From Hymenobacter nivis (GTDB lineage Bacteria > Bacteroidota > Bacteroidia > Cytophagales > Hymenobacteraceae), in assembly GCF_006439025.1 (NCBI RefSeq), contig NZ_RCYZ01000017.1:1-46801 (forward strand): 46,801 nt of DNA. Reading direction: 5' to 3'. A model generated the notes under the pieces. That model searched no databases. It was not told the DNA's origin and saw nothing but the letters and a program-made list of their open reading frames with translations. The translations under genes and the position numbers were made by a program. Shown one piece after another: positions 1 through 8,457 of the stretch. Numbering within the stretch: the first letter of the stretch is position 1; each line of letters starts with the position of its first letter.

Positions 1-1565
1 TGGCCCGGGTCCACACCACGCTCGGCATCGAGCAGGAGTACTTCCTCGTCGACAAGGCCCTCTACGACGCCCGCCCCGACCTGGTCATGACCGGGCGCAC
101 GCTCTTCGGCCACGCCCCGGCCAAGGGCCAGCAGCTCGACGACCACTACTTCGGCTCCATCCCGGCCCGGGCGCACGGGTTCATGCTCGACTTCGAGGAG
201 GAAGCCACGGCCCTGGGCATCCCGCTGCGCACGCGCCACAACGAGGTGGCCCCGAACCAGTTCGAGTGCGCCCCCACGTTTGAGGACGCCAACCTGGCTG
301 TGGACCACAACCAGCTGCTGATGGACATCATGGGCCGGGTGGCCGAGCGCCACCACCTCAAGGTGCTGCTGCACGAGAAGCCCTTTGCCGGCGTCAACGG
401 CTCGGGCAAGCACAACAACTGGGCCATGAGCACCGACACCGGCGTTAACCTCTTCTCGCCCGGCCGCCGGCCCAAGGAGAACCTGCAATTCCTGACGTTC
501 TTCATCACGACGGTGAAAGCGGTGCACCGCTACGGCGACTTGCTGCGGGCCAGCATCGCCTCGGCCAGCAACGACCACCGCCTCGGGGCCAACGAAGCGC
601 CCCCCGCCATCATGTCCGTCTTCCTCGGCTCGACGCTGGACTCGGTGCTCGATGAGCTGGAGCGCACGGCCAAAGTGCCGCTGGACAAAGGCGACAACAT
701 TTACCTGAAGCTGGGGATCGACAAGATCCCGGCCATCCTGCTCGACAACACCGACCGCAACCGCACCTCCCCCTTCGCCTTCACGGGCAACAAGTTCGAG
801 TTCCGCGCCGTGGGCTCCTCGGCCAACTGCTCCTCGGCCATGACCACGCTCAACGCCATCGTGGCCGACCAGCTGCTGGCCTTCAAAACGGAGGTCGACG
901 CGTTGATCGAGCAGGGCAAGAAAAAGGAGGTGGCCATCGTCGAGGTGCTGCGCCAGTACGTGATCAGCTCCAAGGACATCCGCTTCGAGGGCAACGGCTA
1001 CTCCGAGGAGTGGAAGGCCGAGGCCGCCCGCCGGGGCCTGGCCAACGTGCCCACCACCCCGCAGGCGCTCGACGCGCTGGTGACGCCCGAGGCGGCCGCC
1101 TTGTTCGCCCGCCACGGCATTCTCTCGGAAGTGGAGTTGCACGCGCGGCACGAGATTTTGCTCGAGGAGTACCAGAAGAAGATCCAGATCGAGGCGCGGG
1201 TGATGGGCGACTTGGCCATCAACCACATCATCCCCACCGCCATCGCCTACCAAACCAAGCTAATCGATAACGTGCGCGGCCTGCGCGAGCTGGGCCTTGA
1301 CACCGAGCACGCTCAGGTTACAATTGAGATGATTAAGGCCATTTCGGGCTACGTTTCGACCATCAAAACCACGGTGGACGAGATGGTGGACGCCCGCAAA
1401 AACATCAACAAGCTGACCGATGTGCGCGCGCAGGCCATTGCCTACTGCGACGACATCAAAACGAAATTCGCCCCCATCCGCCGCGCCGTTGACAAGCTCG
1501 AGCAGATGGTGGCCGATGAGGACTGGCCCTTGGTTAAGTACCGCGAACTTTTGTTCCGGAACTAG
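1..1565 (+). CDS. glnN: Type III glutamine synthetase, 3' part (5' end outside window)
   Basis: ATP-dependent synthesis of glutamine from glutamate and ammonia; cytoplasmic, with the large dodecameric type III enzyme known in Bacteroidota. The frame is open from base 3, so the gene continues past the left edge; about 520 residues are visible of the roughly 720-730 usual for the family. Visible family segments include LGIEQEYF near the start, NQFECAP, GSGKHNNWAMSTD, the NTDRNRTSPFAFTGNKFEFR block and the C-terminal extension specific to type III. The ATG at 87 is internal and not the start. A second copy lies inverted at the other end of the window and aligns without gaps (position x here matches 46673-x there). 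The copies are nearly identical over about 1-445 and 690-1260 and diverge elsewhere. A terminator follows at 1632-1658. Identification is firm; the gene symbol follows family usage. Confidence 0.96.
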   Translation, partial: ARVHTTLGIEQEYFLVDKALYDARPDLVMTGRTLFGHAPAKGQQLDDHYFGSIPARAHGFMLDFEEEATALGIPLRTRHNEVAPNQFECAPTFEDANLAVDHNQLLMDIMGRVAERHHLKVLLHEKPFAGVNGSGKHNNWAMSTDTGVNLFSPGRRPKENLQFLTFFITTVKAVHRYGDLLRASIASASNDHRLGANEAPPAIMSVFLGSTLDSVLDELERTAKVPLDKGDNIYLKLGIDKIPAILLDNTDRNRTSPFAFTGNKFEFRAVGSSANCSSAMTTLNAIVADQLLAFKTEVDALIEQGKKKEVAIVEVLRQYVISSKDIRFEGNGYSEEWKAEAARRGLANVPTTPQALDALVTPEAAALFARHGILSEVELHARHEILLEEYQKKIQIEARVMGDLAINHIIPTAIAYQTKLIDNVRGLRELGLDTEHAQVTIEMIKAISGYVSTIKTTVDEMVDARKNINKLTDVRAQAIAYCDDIKTKFAPIRRAVDKLEQMVADEDWPLVKYRELLFRN

Positions 1566-1631
1566 GCCCCAAGGGGTAGGATCGGGTCCGGTGTTGGGTG
1601 GGAATTCTCGCCGCGCCCCGGTTTTGAAAGG

Positions 1632-1658
1632 GGCAGTCCGCGTGGGCTGCCTTTTTTT
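1632..1658 (+). terminator. Intrinsic terminator of the left glutamine synthetase gene
   Basis: Arms GGCAGTCC (1632-1639) and GGGCTGCC (1644-1651) form an 8-bp stem with one G-T pair and a 4-base loop, followed by seven T (1652-1658). It lies 67 bases after the stop codon. Confidence 0.85.
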
Positions 1659-1698
1659 GTGTACTGGTTTCTCAGCGGCCGGTTAGGGCCCCGGGGCC

Positions 1699-2103
1699 CT
1701 AGCCGCCGGTGGCCCAGGCGCGGGCTTCGGCCAAGGCAGTGAAGTGCCGAAATTCGTAGAGCAGCCCAGGCAGGGCCGTGCGGTACATGCCGTCGATGGT
1801 AAGGCGGTTGAGGACTTCTACCGACTCAAGGTGGGCAAAACGCTGCAAGCCCATCAGCGACAGAGGGTTGAGTACGTGGGCGTGCGTCCACTCCAGGTCT
1901 TTGGGGCGCACGGGGCCCAGCCGGCGGTCGTCGGCCACCCAGCCTTGCACGCGGTGGTGCTGCGCAAAGCGCATGGTTTCGGTGAGGGCTTGGCGGAAAT
2001 CGGTGCTGCCGGCAAAGCCCAGCCACTCGGTTTCGAGGACGCTGATGGGCCCCCCGGTGTGAAGGTGCACGCGCAAAAAGGGAAACGAAGCCAGGGTTTG
2101 CAT
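1699..2103 (-). CDS. Hypothetical protein, possibly SpoIIAA/STAS-like fold
   Basis: A 134-residue protein starting at the ATG at 2103 (MQTLASFPF). The frame is open further upstream, but that part is Pro/Arg-rich and typical of spurious high-GC extension. The pattern of an N-terminal strand pair, a helix with FRQALTETMRFAQHH and a WVADDRRLGPV strand-turn resembles the STAS/SpoIIAA-like proteins common in Hymenobacter and relatives. That is a resemblance only, and no function is assigned. It starts 49 bases after the stop of the upstream minus-strand gene (2153-2680), so the two are probably co-transcribed. It converges with glutamine synthetase, separated by the terminator at 1632-1658. No signal peptide or membrane segment is seen. 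Confidence 0.7.
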   Translation of the reverse strand: MQTLASFPFLRVHLHTGGPISVLETEWLGFAGSTDFRQALTETMRFAQHHRVQGWVADDRRLGPVRPKDLEWTHAHVLNPLSLMGLQRFAHLESVEVLNRLTIDGMYRTALPGLLYEFRHFTALAEARAWATGG

Positions 2104-2152
2104 ACGGAAGGGAGACACAACGGTACCTTCTACGGCTGCCGCGGGCCGGCGG

Positions 2153-2680
2153 CTACGCGGGGCCCCCACCGGGCAGCTGCGCCGGGGCCCCAGCAGGGGC
2201 CTTTGCTGGGGCCTCATCCTCGACTAGCTCGGCGCTGCTGCCGGGGTCGGGCACGAGCACGTGCCAGGCGGAGCGGCGCAGCTCGTCAAGTCGGCCGAGG
2301 GCTTCGCCCACGGTGGGGTTGGCCTTTAGCTTATCAAGCAGGCCGCTTTTGAGGGCCACGCCCACCATTTTTTCCAGCACGAAGGGCAGCACCCAGCCCA
2401 CTACATTGGAAGCCAGGGCCCCGCGCAGGCCCAGGCGGGCCAGCAGGCGCACGCTCATGCGCTCGAGCAGCAGCACCCGGGCGGCGGGCACGGCCTTATC
2501 GGCCAGAAAGTCGGCCACGAGCTTAAAATTGCCCTTTTCGATTTCGGCCCGCAGCACTTCCTGCACGGCATCGAGGGCCCGGGCGGCCAGCTGGCGAAAC
2601 AAGCGGCCCGTCTGCCAGGCCGTGAGGCCGGTGCGCCGGGCGGCGCGGGCTACGAAGGGAAATAAAGCGGGGGTTTTCAT
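2153..2680 (-). CDS. Hypothetical protein, helical with hydrophobic centre
   Basis: A 175-residue protein that I do not recognise. The start ATG at 2680 gives MKTPALFPFVARAARR. Residues 1-85 are rich in Ala, Leu and Arg and look helical. A hydrophobic stretch at about 86-108 (NVVGWVLPFVLEKMVGVAL) might be one membrane-associated helix. The last 30 residues are a low-complexity Pro/Ala/Gly tail. It precedes the STAS-like gene on the same strand and is divergent from the gene at 2878, with a 197-base shared upstream region. Codon usage matches the neighbours, which supports a real gene; the function is unknown. Confidence 0.65.
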   Translation of the reverse strand: MKTPALFPFVARAARRTGLTAWQTGRLFRQLAARALDAVQEVLRAEIEKGNFKLVADFLADKAVPAARVLLLERMSVRLLARLGLRGALASNVVGWVLPFVLEKMVGVALKSGLLDKLKANPTVGEALGRLDELRRSAWHVLVPDPGSSAELVEDEAPAKAPAGAPAQLPGGGPA

Positions 2681-2809
2681 GGGGCGGAAGCGCGGCGGTT
2701 GGTGACTATCCTGTTTGTGGAAGCCAACCAGACCAGCGGTGGAACGCGTACGGCAACTCCACCGTTATTGGTTGTATCCTGAATTGTAACAGGCGGGCAA
2801 CATGGCTCG

Positions 2810-2842
2810 TTTGGGATGAAATTCAGGCCAGTATTATTTTTG
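2810..2842 (+). promoter_or_regulatory. Bacteroidota-type housekeeping promoter
   Basis: TTTG at 2810-2813 and TATTTTTG at 2835-2842 (consensus TAnnTTTG), separated by 21 bases. This fits the -33/-7 promoter known for the primary sigma factor of Bacteroidota. The predicted transcript start is near 2849, about 29 bases before the ATG at 2878. Confidence 0.7.
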
Positions 2843-2877
2843 CGCCGGGAGCGTTCCCGGCCAGCCTATTCCTGTAC

Positions 2878-3243
2878 ATGACTGATCTGCTTCTGGATAT
2901 TAATTTACAACAAATCCCCGACGCCTACTTCGACGGTGACTGGGCGGTGCTGAGCCGCGTGCTGAACCGCAACGACCCGGCCAGCCTGCTGGCCCAGGCC
3001 ACGCGCCTGGTGCTGGGCCCCGGGCAGCTCGAAACGCACGCCGCGCCCGACGGCCCGGCCGAAACCGGCCGCTGGGCCGTGACGCGTGACGAGCTGCTGA
3101 ACCGCCCGTACCTACGCTTCGAGCTGCCCGCCGAGGAAACCCGGGCCCTGGTGACGCGCCTGCGCCGTTCGGCCGATGGGCTGCGCAGCCAGCTCAACCT
3201 GTACTTTGCCTCGGGCATGGAACTGCAGCTGGGCCGGTTGTAG
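2878..3243 (+). CDS. Hypothetical protein, 121 residues
   Basis: A small soluble protein, not recognised by family. The start ATG at 2878 lies directly behind a good Bacteroidota promoter (2810-2842). The sequence starts with an acidic, hydrophobic segment (MTDLLLDINLQQIPDAYF), has a central proline-containing loop and ends with an amphipathic helix and a short strand (QLNLYFASGMELQLG). There are no Cys residues, no signal peptide and no membrane segment. The next gene begins within 15-50 bases downstream on the same strand, so this is probably the first gene of a two-gene transcript with the PAS protein. The operon context would suit a small partner or regulator of the sensor, but that is speculation. 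Confidence 0.75.
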   Translation: MTDLLLDINLQQIPDAYFDGDWAVLSRVLNRNDPASLLAQATRLVLGPGQLETHAAPDGPAETGRWAVTRDELLNRPYLRFELPAEETRALVTRLRRSADGLRSQLNLYFASGMELQLGRL

Positions 3244-3258
3244 GGGCCACTTTCTCAA

Positions 3259-4182
3259 TTGATTGGTACGTTTTATTCTTCGTTGTTCGTGAATTCTGCT
3301 GCTTCTCCTGCTAACGCCTTCCCCACCGCCGGGCCTGAGCAATTTACCTTTCTGGCCGATATGATTCCGCAGCTGGTGTGGATAACCGACGCCACCGGCT
3401 TCCACACTTACTTCAACCAGCGGTGGATCGACTTTACGGGCTACACGCTGGCCGACAGCGTAGGGCCCGAAATGTGGAACAACCTGCTGCACCCCGACGA
3501 CCGGGCCCGCGCCAACAAGGTGTGGGGCCATTCGCTGGCCACCGGGGCCGATTACGAGATTGAGTACCGCTTTAGGGCGGCTGATGGATCGTACCGCTGG
3601 TTTTTGGGCCAGGCGCGGCCGTGGCGCAACGCGGCGGGGGTTCTGACGACGTGGTTTGGTACGTGCACCGACATCCACGATCAGAAGATAGCGGCGGAAC
3701 AGCTGAAAGAGCGCGAAGCGGAATTCACCACCCTCGCCGACAATGTGGCCCAGCTTTCGTGGATGGCCCGGCCCGACGGGAACATTTATTGGTACAACAA
3801 GGGCTGGTACGACTACACCGGCACTACCCTGGCCGAAATGACGGGCTGGGGCTGGGATAAGGTGCACCACCCCGATTACATCGATTCGGTGGTGACCTTT
3901 GTGCGCAACGCCTGGGCTGCGGGCAAGCCGTGGGAGCTGACGTTTCCGCTGCGCGGGCACGATGGGGAGTACCGGTGGTTTCTGACGCGGGCCGTGCCCG
4001 TGCACGACGAGCAGGACCAGCTCGTGCGGTGGCTGGGCACCAATACCGACGTGACCGAGATGCGCCGGCTGCAAGACCAGCTCCAAAGTTCATACGCCGA
4101 CCTGGAAGCCAAGGTCGTGTTCCGCAACTTAGAACTGGAGCATCAGGTGCAGGCGCTGCAAAAGCAGGTGGCCGCCAAGTAA
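3259..4182 (+). CDS. Double PAS-domain protein without output domain
   Basis: Two PAS/PAC units: about residues 27-145 (FLADMIPQLVW, then HPDDRARA and a PAC segment ending GTCTDIHDQK) and about 150-270 (LADNVAQLSW, ending GTNTDVTEMRR). A charged coiled coil follows (about 262-307). The linker between the domains is also coil-like. No histidine kinase, GGDEF, EAL or DNA-binding domain follows, so it is either a stand-alone sensor that acts by protein contact or a kinase that lost its catalytic half; the stop is followed directly by the next gene's leader. The start is uncertain: there is no in-frame ATG before residue 35, inside the first PAS domain. TTG at 3259, TTG at 3283 or GTG at 3289 are the candidates. 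Ligand unknown. Confidence 0.85.
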   Translation: MIGTFYSSLFVNSAASPANAFPTAGPEQFTFLADMIPQLVWITDATGFHTYFNQRWIDFTGYTLADSVGPEMWNNLLHPDDRARANKVWGHSLATGADYEIEYRFRAADGSYRWFLGQARPWRNAAGVLTTWFGTCTDIHDQKIAAEQLKEREAEFTTLADNVAQLSWMARPDGNIYWYNKGWYDYTGTTLAEMTGWGWDKVHHPDYIDSVVTFVRNAWAAGKPWELTFPLRGHDGEYRWFLTRAVPVHDEQDQLVRWLGTNTDVTEMRRLQDQLQSSYADLEAKVVFRNLELEHQVQALQKQVAAK

Positions 4183-4233
4183 CGGCCGCGCGGTGGGCCC
4201 CGTACAGGGCCCCGTACCCCACCCGTGCTGCCC

Positions 4234-5208
4234 ATGAAAGCCATTACCATCCGCCAAGCCGGCGGCCCCGACGTATTACAATTCGGCGATGTGCCCCGGC
4301 CCCAGCCCGCTGCGGGCCAAGTGCTGGTGCGCGTACAGGCCGCCGGCGTGAACCGCCCCGACGTGCTGCTGCGCCAGGGTAAGTACGCCGGCAGCGGCGA
4401 CGTGGCGGGCGCGGTGCCCGGCCTCGAAATAGCGGGCGTGGTGGAAGCCTGCGGCCCCGGGGCCCCACCTTGGCAGCCCGGTGATGCCGTGTGCGCCCTG
4501 CTGGCGAGCGGCGGCTACGCCGAATATGCGGTGGTGGACGCCCGCCACTGCCTGCCCTTGCCAGCGGGCCTCAGCCCGGTAGAAGCTGCTGCGTTGCCCG
4601 AAACCGTGTTTACGGTGTGGCACAACGTGTTTCAGCGCGGGGCCCTGCAGCCTGGTGAAACGCTGCTGGTGCACGGCGGCAGCAGCGGCATCGGCACCAC
4701 GGCCATCCAGCTGGCCCACGCCCTGGGCAGCCGCGTAGCCGTCACGGCGGGCACCAAGGATAAGTGCGCCGCCTGCCGCGACCTGGGCGCCGACTGGGCC
4801 ATCAATTACAAAGACGAGGACTTTGAGGAAGTGTTGAAAGGGGAGGGCGTGGACGTGGTGCTCGACATGGTGGGCGGCGACTACATTGCCAAAAACCTGC
4901 GTCTGCTCAAGGACGACGGCCGCCTGGTGTTCATCAACGCCATGCAGGGCAGTGCCGGCACCTTCGATGCCCTGGCCATGATGCAGCGCCGCCTCACCAT
5001 CACGGGCAGTACGTTGCGCCCGCGCTCCGCCGATTTTAAGGCCATGCTGGCCGCCGCCGTCGAGCAGCACGTATGGCCCCTGGTGGCGGCTGGCCAGCTC
5101 CGTCCACTCATCGACCAAACCTTTCCGCTGGCCGAAGCCGCGGCTGCGCACCGGCTGATGGAAAGCAGCGCCCACATCGGCAAGATTGTGCTGGAAGTGG
5201 GCGGCTAG
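4234..5208 (+). CDS. NAD(P)H:quinone oxidoreductase, zinc-independent MDR family
   Basis: A 324-residue medium-chain dehydrogenase/reductase of the quinone oxidoreductase (QOR/PIG3-like) group: N-terminal GroES-like domain (about 1-125) and Rossmann domain with HGGSSGIG at 147-154. AAGVNRPDVLLRQG (about 36-49) is typical of this subgroup, and the catalytic and structural zinc ligands of alcohol dehydrogenases are absent. It probably reduces quinones or similar carbonyl compounds with NADPH in the cytoplasm; the physiological substrate is not visible. I chose the ATG at 4234 (MKAITIRQAGGP), the family's usual start, over a GTG three codons earlier. Downstream ispG is on the same strand but has its own promoter-like element at 5266-5273. 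Confidence 0.92.
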   Translation: MKAITIRQAGGPDVLQFGDVPRPQPAAGQVLVRVQAAGVNRPDVLLRQGKYAGSGDVAGAVPGLEIAGVVEACGPGAPPWQPGDAVCALLASGGYAEYAVVDARHCLPLPAGLSPVEAAALPETVFTVWHNVFQRGALQPGETLLVHGGSSGIGTTAIQLAHALGSRVAVTAGTKDKCAACRDLGADWAINYKDEDFEEVLKGEGVDVVLDMVGGDYIAKNLRLLKDDGRLVFINAMQGSAGTFDALAMMQRRLTITGSTLRPRSADFKAMLAAAVEQHVWPLVAAGQLRPLIDQTFPLAEAAAAHRLMESSAHIGKIVLEVGG

Positions 5209-5265
5209 GGCAGCCGGCGGTGGTGGCTACGGCCGGGCCGTGGGGCCCCAGCCGCGCCGCCAAGT

Positions 5266-5273
5266 TACCTTTG
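5266..5273 (+). promoter_or_regulatory. Probable -7 promoter element of ispG
   Basis: TACCTTTG matches the Bacteroidota -7 consensus TAnnTTTG and lies 45 bases before the ispG ATG, in the gap after the previous stop. No convincing TTTG is found 19-21 bases upstream, so this is a half match. Confidence 0.45.
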
Positions 5274-5317
5274 TGAGGCCCCCACAACTTTCGGCCGGGG
5301 CCCCTAGTTTTCTGGTT

Positions 5318-7324
5318 ATGAACAAGACGTATTGCCCCAGCCTGACCGAGTATAAGCGCCGCGTGGCGCGGGTGGTAAACATCGGCGGCGTGCCCATGGG
5401 CGGCGATTACCCCATCCGGGTGCAGAGCATGACCACCGTGGACACGATGGACACGCAGGGCTCGGTGGAGCAGACGCTGCGCATGGTGGCTGCCGGCTGT
5501 GAGTACGTGCGCATCACCGCCCCCAGCGTGAAGGAGGCCCAAAACCTGCTGGAAATCAAGAAGGAACTGCGGGCTCGGGGCTGCAACGTGCCCCTCATTG
5601 CCGACATCCACTTTACGCCCAACGCCGCCGAACTGGCCGCCCGCATCGTGGAGAAAGTGCGCGTGAACCCGGGCAACTACGCCGACAAAAAGAAGTTCGA
5701 GGAGATTGACTACACCGACGCCAGCTACGCGGCCGAGGTCGAGCGCATCCGCGAGCGGTTCCGGCCCTTGGTCAAAATCTGCAAGCAGTACGGCACGGCC
5801 ATGCGCATTGGCACCAACCACGGCTCCTTGTCCGACCGGATTCTGAGCCGCTACGGCGACACGCCGCTGGGCATGGTGGAGTCGGCGCTGGAGTTTTTGC
5901 GCCTCTGCGAAGAAGAAAACTACTACGACGTGGTGCTGAGCATGAAGGCCAGCAACACCCAGGTGATGGTGCAGGCCTACCGCCTGCTGGTGCAGAAGCT
6001 CGACGAAGAGGGCCTGCAACCCTACCCGCTGCACCTGGGCGTGACGGAGGCCGGCGAAGCCGAGGACGGCCGCATCAAGAGCGCCGTGGGCATCGGTACG
6101 CTGCTCGAAGACGGCCTGGGCGATACCGTGCGCGTGAGCCTGACGGAGGCCCCCGAGGCCGAGGCCCCCGTGGCCAAGATGCTGATTGACCGCTACGTGG
6201 GCCGCGCCGCCACGGCCCAGCCCATCCGGCCGCTGGAGGGTCCCGAGCCCATTAACCCGTTCCAATACCTGCGCCGCCACACCCACGAAGTGCTCAACTT
6301 CGGGGGCCTGAACGTGCCGCGCGTCATCTCCGACCTCTCGCGCCTGCCGCGGCTGGAATACGGCGACCTGCGCGCCGCCGGCCACCTGTACTCGCCGTTT
6401 CTCGACAAGTTCCAGATGTCGGACCTGGGGGCCGACTACCTCTACACCGGCGAGCGGCCGGTGCCCTTTATGCTGCCCAACGGCCTGAAGGAAATCGTGA
6501 ACTACACCGCCTGGGCCGACGCCGGGCGCCGCCCCGACCACTTCCCCCTGATGACGGCCGACCGCTACATGGCCGATCCGCGTCGAAGCGGGCTGCCCGA
6601 ACATCACCCGCAGCTCAACTTCCTGATGCTGAGCCTAGATGCTATTGATGTAGCTTTGCTGGCCCGCTTGCGCGACGACCCCACCGTGGTGCTGGTACTG
6701 GTGACCGCCAACAGCCACGCCATGCCGGAAATACGTCGGGCCTTCTTCGATTTAATCAATGCCGGTGTGAGCTGCCCGGTCGTCATCTGCCGGGCCTACG
6801 GGCCCCAGCCGGCCGCCCAAACCCAGCTCGACGCCGCCACCGACATTGGGGGCCTGCTCATCGATGGCCTCGGCGACGGGGTGGTGCTGGGCACGGAACT
6901 GCTGCCCGAAGCGTCGCAGGAAGAGTGGCAAACCCAACTCGACGGCCTCAACCAGCTCAGTTTCGGCATTTTGCAGGCGGCGCGCACCCGCATGAGCAAG
7001 ACCGAGTACATCAGCTGCCCCAGCTGCGGCCGCACCCTGTTCGACTTGCAGGAAACCACGGCCATGATCCGCCAGCGCACCGACCACCTCAAGGGCATCA
7101 AAATCGGCATCATGGGCTGCATCGTGAACGGCCCCGGCGAAATGGCCGACGCCGACTACGGCTACGTGGGCGTGGGCAAGGGCAAAATTGCCCTCTACCG
7201 CGGCCAGGACGTCATCAAAAAAGCCGTCCCCGAAGAACGCGCCGTGGACGAATTAATCGACCTGATGCGCGAGGATGGCAAATGGATTGAAAAGGAAGTA
7301 GTGGGCGAGCCGGCGGGGGTGTAG
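5318..7324 (+). CDS. ispG: 4-hydroxy-3-methylbut-2-enyl diphosphate synthase, long form
   Basis: Penultimate step of the MEP isoprenoid pathway: reductive conversion of MEcPP to HMBPP by a [4Fe-4S] enzyme. The 668 residues fit the long, insert-containing form known from Bacteroidota, Chlamydia and plants rather than the roughly 370-residue form of E. coli. The N-terminal TIM barrel starts with RVVNIGGVPMGG and RVQSMTTVDT. An additional domain occupies about residues 290-540. The C-terminal ferredoxin-like domain carries the cluster cysteines Cys567 and Cys570 (CPSC) and Cys601 (GCIVNGPGE). The start is the ATG at 5318 (MNKTYCPSLTEY); the frame is open upstream but of non-family sequence. Apparently transcribed alone. 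Confidence 0.97.
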   Translation: MNKTYCPSLTEYKRRVARVVNIGGVPMGGDYPIRVQSMTTVDTMDTQGSVEQTLRMVAAGCEYVRITAPSVKEAQNLLEIKKELRARGCNVPLIADIHFTPNAAELAARIVEKVRVNPGNYADKKKFEEIDYTDASYAAEVERIRERFRPLVKICKQYGTAMRIGTNHGSLSDRILSRYGDTPLGMVESALEFLRLCEEENYYDVVLSMKASNTQVMVQAYRLLVQKLDEEGLQPYPLHLGVTEAGEAEDGRIKSAVGIGTLLEDGLGDTVRVSLTEAPEAEAPVAKMLIDRYVGRAATAQPIRPLEGPEPINPFQYLRRHTHEVLNFGGLNVPRVISDLSRLPRLEYGDLRAAGHLYSPFLDKFQMSDLGADYLYTGERPVPFMLPNGLKEIVNYTAWADAGRRPDHFPLMTADRYMADPRRSGLPEHHPQLNFLMLSLDAIDVALLARLRDDPTVVLVLVTANSHAMPEIRRAFFDLINAGVSCPVVICRAYGPQPAAQTQLDAATDIGGLLIDGLGDGVVLGTELLPEASQEEWQTQLDGLNQLSFGILQAARTRMSKTEYISCPSCGRTLFDLQETTAMIRQRTDHLKGIKIGIMGCIVNGPGEMADADYGYVGVGKGKIALYRGQDVIKKAVPEERAVDELIDLMREDGKWIEKEVVGEPAGV

Positions 7325-7337
7325 CAATTGATGTATT

Positions 7338-7658
7338 ATGAATATTCAGTTGTTCGCGAATTCTATAAACTTTGGAAGTGTAGATGCAAAAATTATTGAT
7401 ATTTCTATGGGTGTAGTTGGTGGGCAATTGAGAGCTTCTGATTATTATTTTGAGCAGCTACAACCCATCTTTCGTTCTCATATTCAGCAGAGCAATTGGG
7501 ATAAGATATCTTCCTTAGACCTCAAGGCAAACGTTCTTTTATTTGGCGAATTAAATGCAGAAGGTGGCATCTGTATCACGGATGTTGAAGATTTTTCAGA
7601 AATAGAGATTGAGATTTGTGGTATTGATAGTCATGTATTAAATAGATTATTTGTGTAA
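7338..7658 (+). CDS. Low-GC orphan gene, unknown function
   Basis: A 106-residue acidic protein with no recognised family. It starts with MNIQLFANSINFGSVD and ends with EIEICGIDSHVLNRLFV; it appears to be an alpha/beta soluble domain with no signal peptide. What stands out is composition: GC is below 40% by eye against mid-60s in both neighbours, with AT-ending codons throughout. This indicates recent acquisition. It begins 13 bases after the ispG stop, and the next gene starts 9 bases after its stop. Small AT-rich singletons of this size and acidity are often immunity proteins of toxin systems, but no toxin gene is present, so that is only one possibility. Confidence 0.75.
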   Translation: MNIQLFANSINFGSVDAKIIDISMGVVGGQLRASDYYFEQLQPIFRSHIQQSNWDKISSLDLKANVLLFGELNAEGGICITDVEDFSEIEIEICGIDSHVLNRLFV

Positions 7659-7667
7659 GACTAAGCG

Positions 7668-8387
7668 ATGCCGAAGTTTCAAATAGGTAGTCAATTTCAA
7701 GAATCCGGCTTCGCAATCCTGCCGCAGCTACTCACCGAATCTGAAATAGCTGCCCTGCTGCGCTGCATCGAAGAGTCCCCGGCTGGGGGCCCTAATTTTC
7801 GGCGTAGTCAAGACGTGTTTGCGATTCGCAATTTGTTGGGTGAAATACCGGCGCTGGGGGCCCTATTAGATACCGCCGCGCTGCGCGAATTATTGGGCGA
7901 ATTATTCCCGTCGGGCTGTCACCTCACCAAGGCTATTTATTTCGACAAGCCGGCGGGATCGAACTGGCTGGTGGCCTGGCACCAGGATTTGATGATTAAC
8001 GTGAAGCACCGCGCCGACGTGCCCGGGTTTGGGCCCTGGACGGCCAAGGCCGGCTGGGTGGCCGTGCAGCCACTGATGGAGGTGCTCGAAAATACCGTGA
8101 CCGTACGCCTGCACCTCGACGACTGCGACGCTACCAACGGGGCCCTAAAAGTGGTGCCCGGCTCGCACCGGCGCGGCGTGGTACCGGCCGAAACCATTGC
8201 TGGCCACACAGCCACCGCCACGGTGTGCGCCGTGCCCGCCGGCGGGGCGATGCTGATGAAGCCGCTGCTGCTGCACGCCTCCAACCGCAGCACCAGCGAC
8301 CGGCCGCGGCGGGTGATTCACCTGGAGTTTTCGGCCCAGGAGCTGCCCGCGGGGCTCGCCTGGCGCGAGCGGCAGGCGTGGGCATAA
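7668..8387 (+). CDS. Phytanoyl-CoA dioxygenase (PhyH) family protein
   Basis: A 239-residue Fe(II)/2-oxoglutarate-dependent dioxygenase. The facial triad is visible: His105-x-Asp107 in AWHQD and His203 in LLLHASNRS, followed by Arg213/Arg215 as candidates for 2-oxoglutarate binding. NGALKVVPGSHRRG (about 157-170) is characteristic of the PhyH family. The N-terminal FQESGFAILPQLLTESEI is the usual family opening. Substrate is unknown; bacterial members hydroxylate varied small molecules. The first 90 bases are less GC-rich than the rest, so the border of the AT-rich insertion to its left may run into this gene's 5' end. A bidirectional terminator follows immediately. Confidence 0.92.
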   Translation: MPKFQIGSQFQESGFAILPQLLTESEIAALLRCIEESPAGGPNFRRSQDVFAIRNLLGEIPALGALLDTAALRELLGELFPSGCHLTKAIYFDKPAGSNWLVAWHQDLMINVKHRADVPGFGPWTAKAGWVAVQPLMEVLENTVTVRLHLDDCDATNGALKVVPGSHRRGVVPAETIAGHTATATVCAVPAGGAMLMKPLLLHASNRSTSDRPRRVIHLEFSAQELPAGLAWRERQAWA

Positions 8388-8390
8388 CTT

Positions 8391-8435
8391 AAAAAAAAAG
8401 GGCCGCGCGAACTAGCATTCCGCACGGCCCTTTTT
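8391..8435. terminator. Bidirectional intrinsic terminator
   Basis: Nine A (8391-8399), a 10-bp stem with one mismatch (8400-8409 with 8421-8430, GGGCCGCGCG and CGCACGGCCC) and five T. It separates the plus-strand PhyH gene from the minus-strand porin gene and can serve both. Confidence 0.85.
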
Positions 8436-8457
8436 AGGCTTAATTTGGGGCCCCGGG

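Noticed and set aside
4189..4220. Direct repeat GGGCCCCGTA in the leader of the quinone oxidoreductase gene
   Set aside because: Two short GC-rich units with no dyad and no link to a promoter; explained by the general excess of GGGCCC.
5108..6607. 499-codon minus-strand frame opposite ispG
   Set aside because: His/Gly/Val-rich shadow of ispG; runs across the quinone oxidoreductase boundary without any domain.
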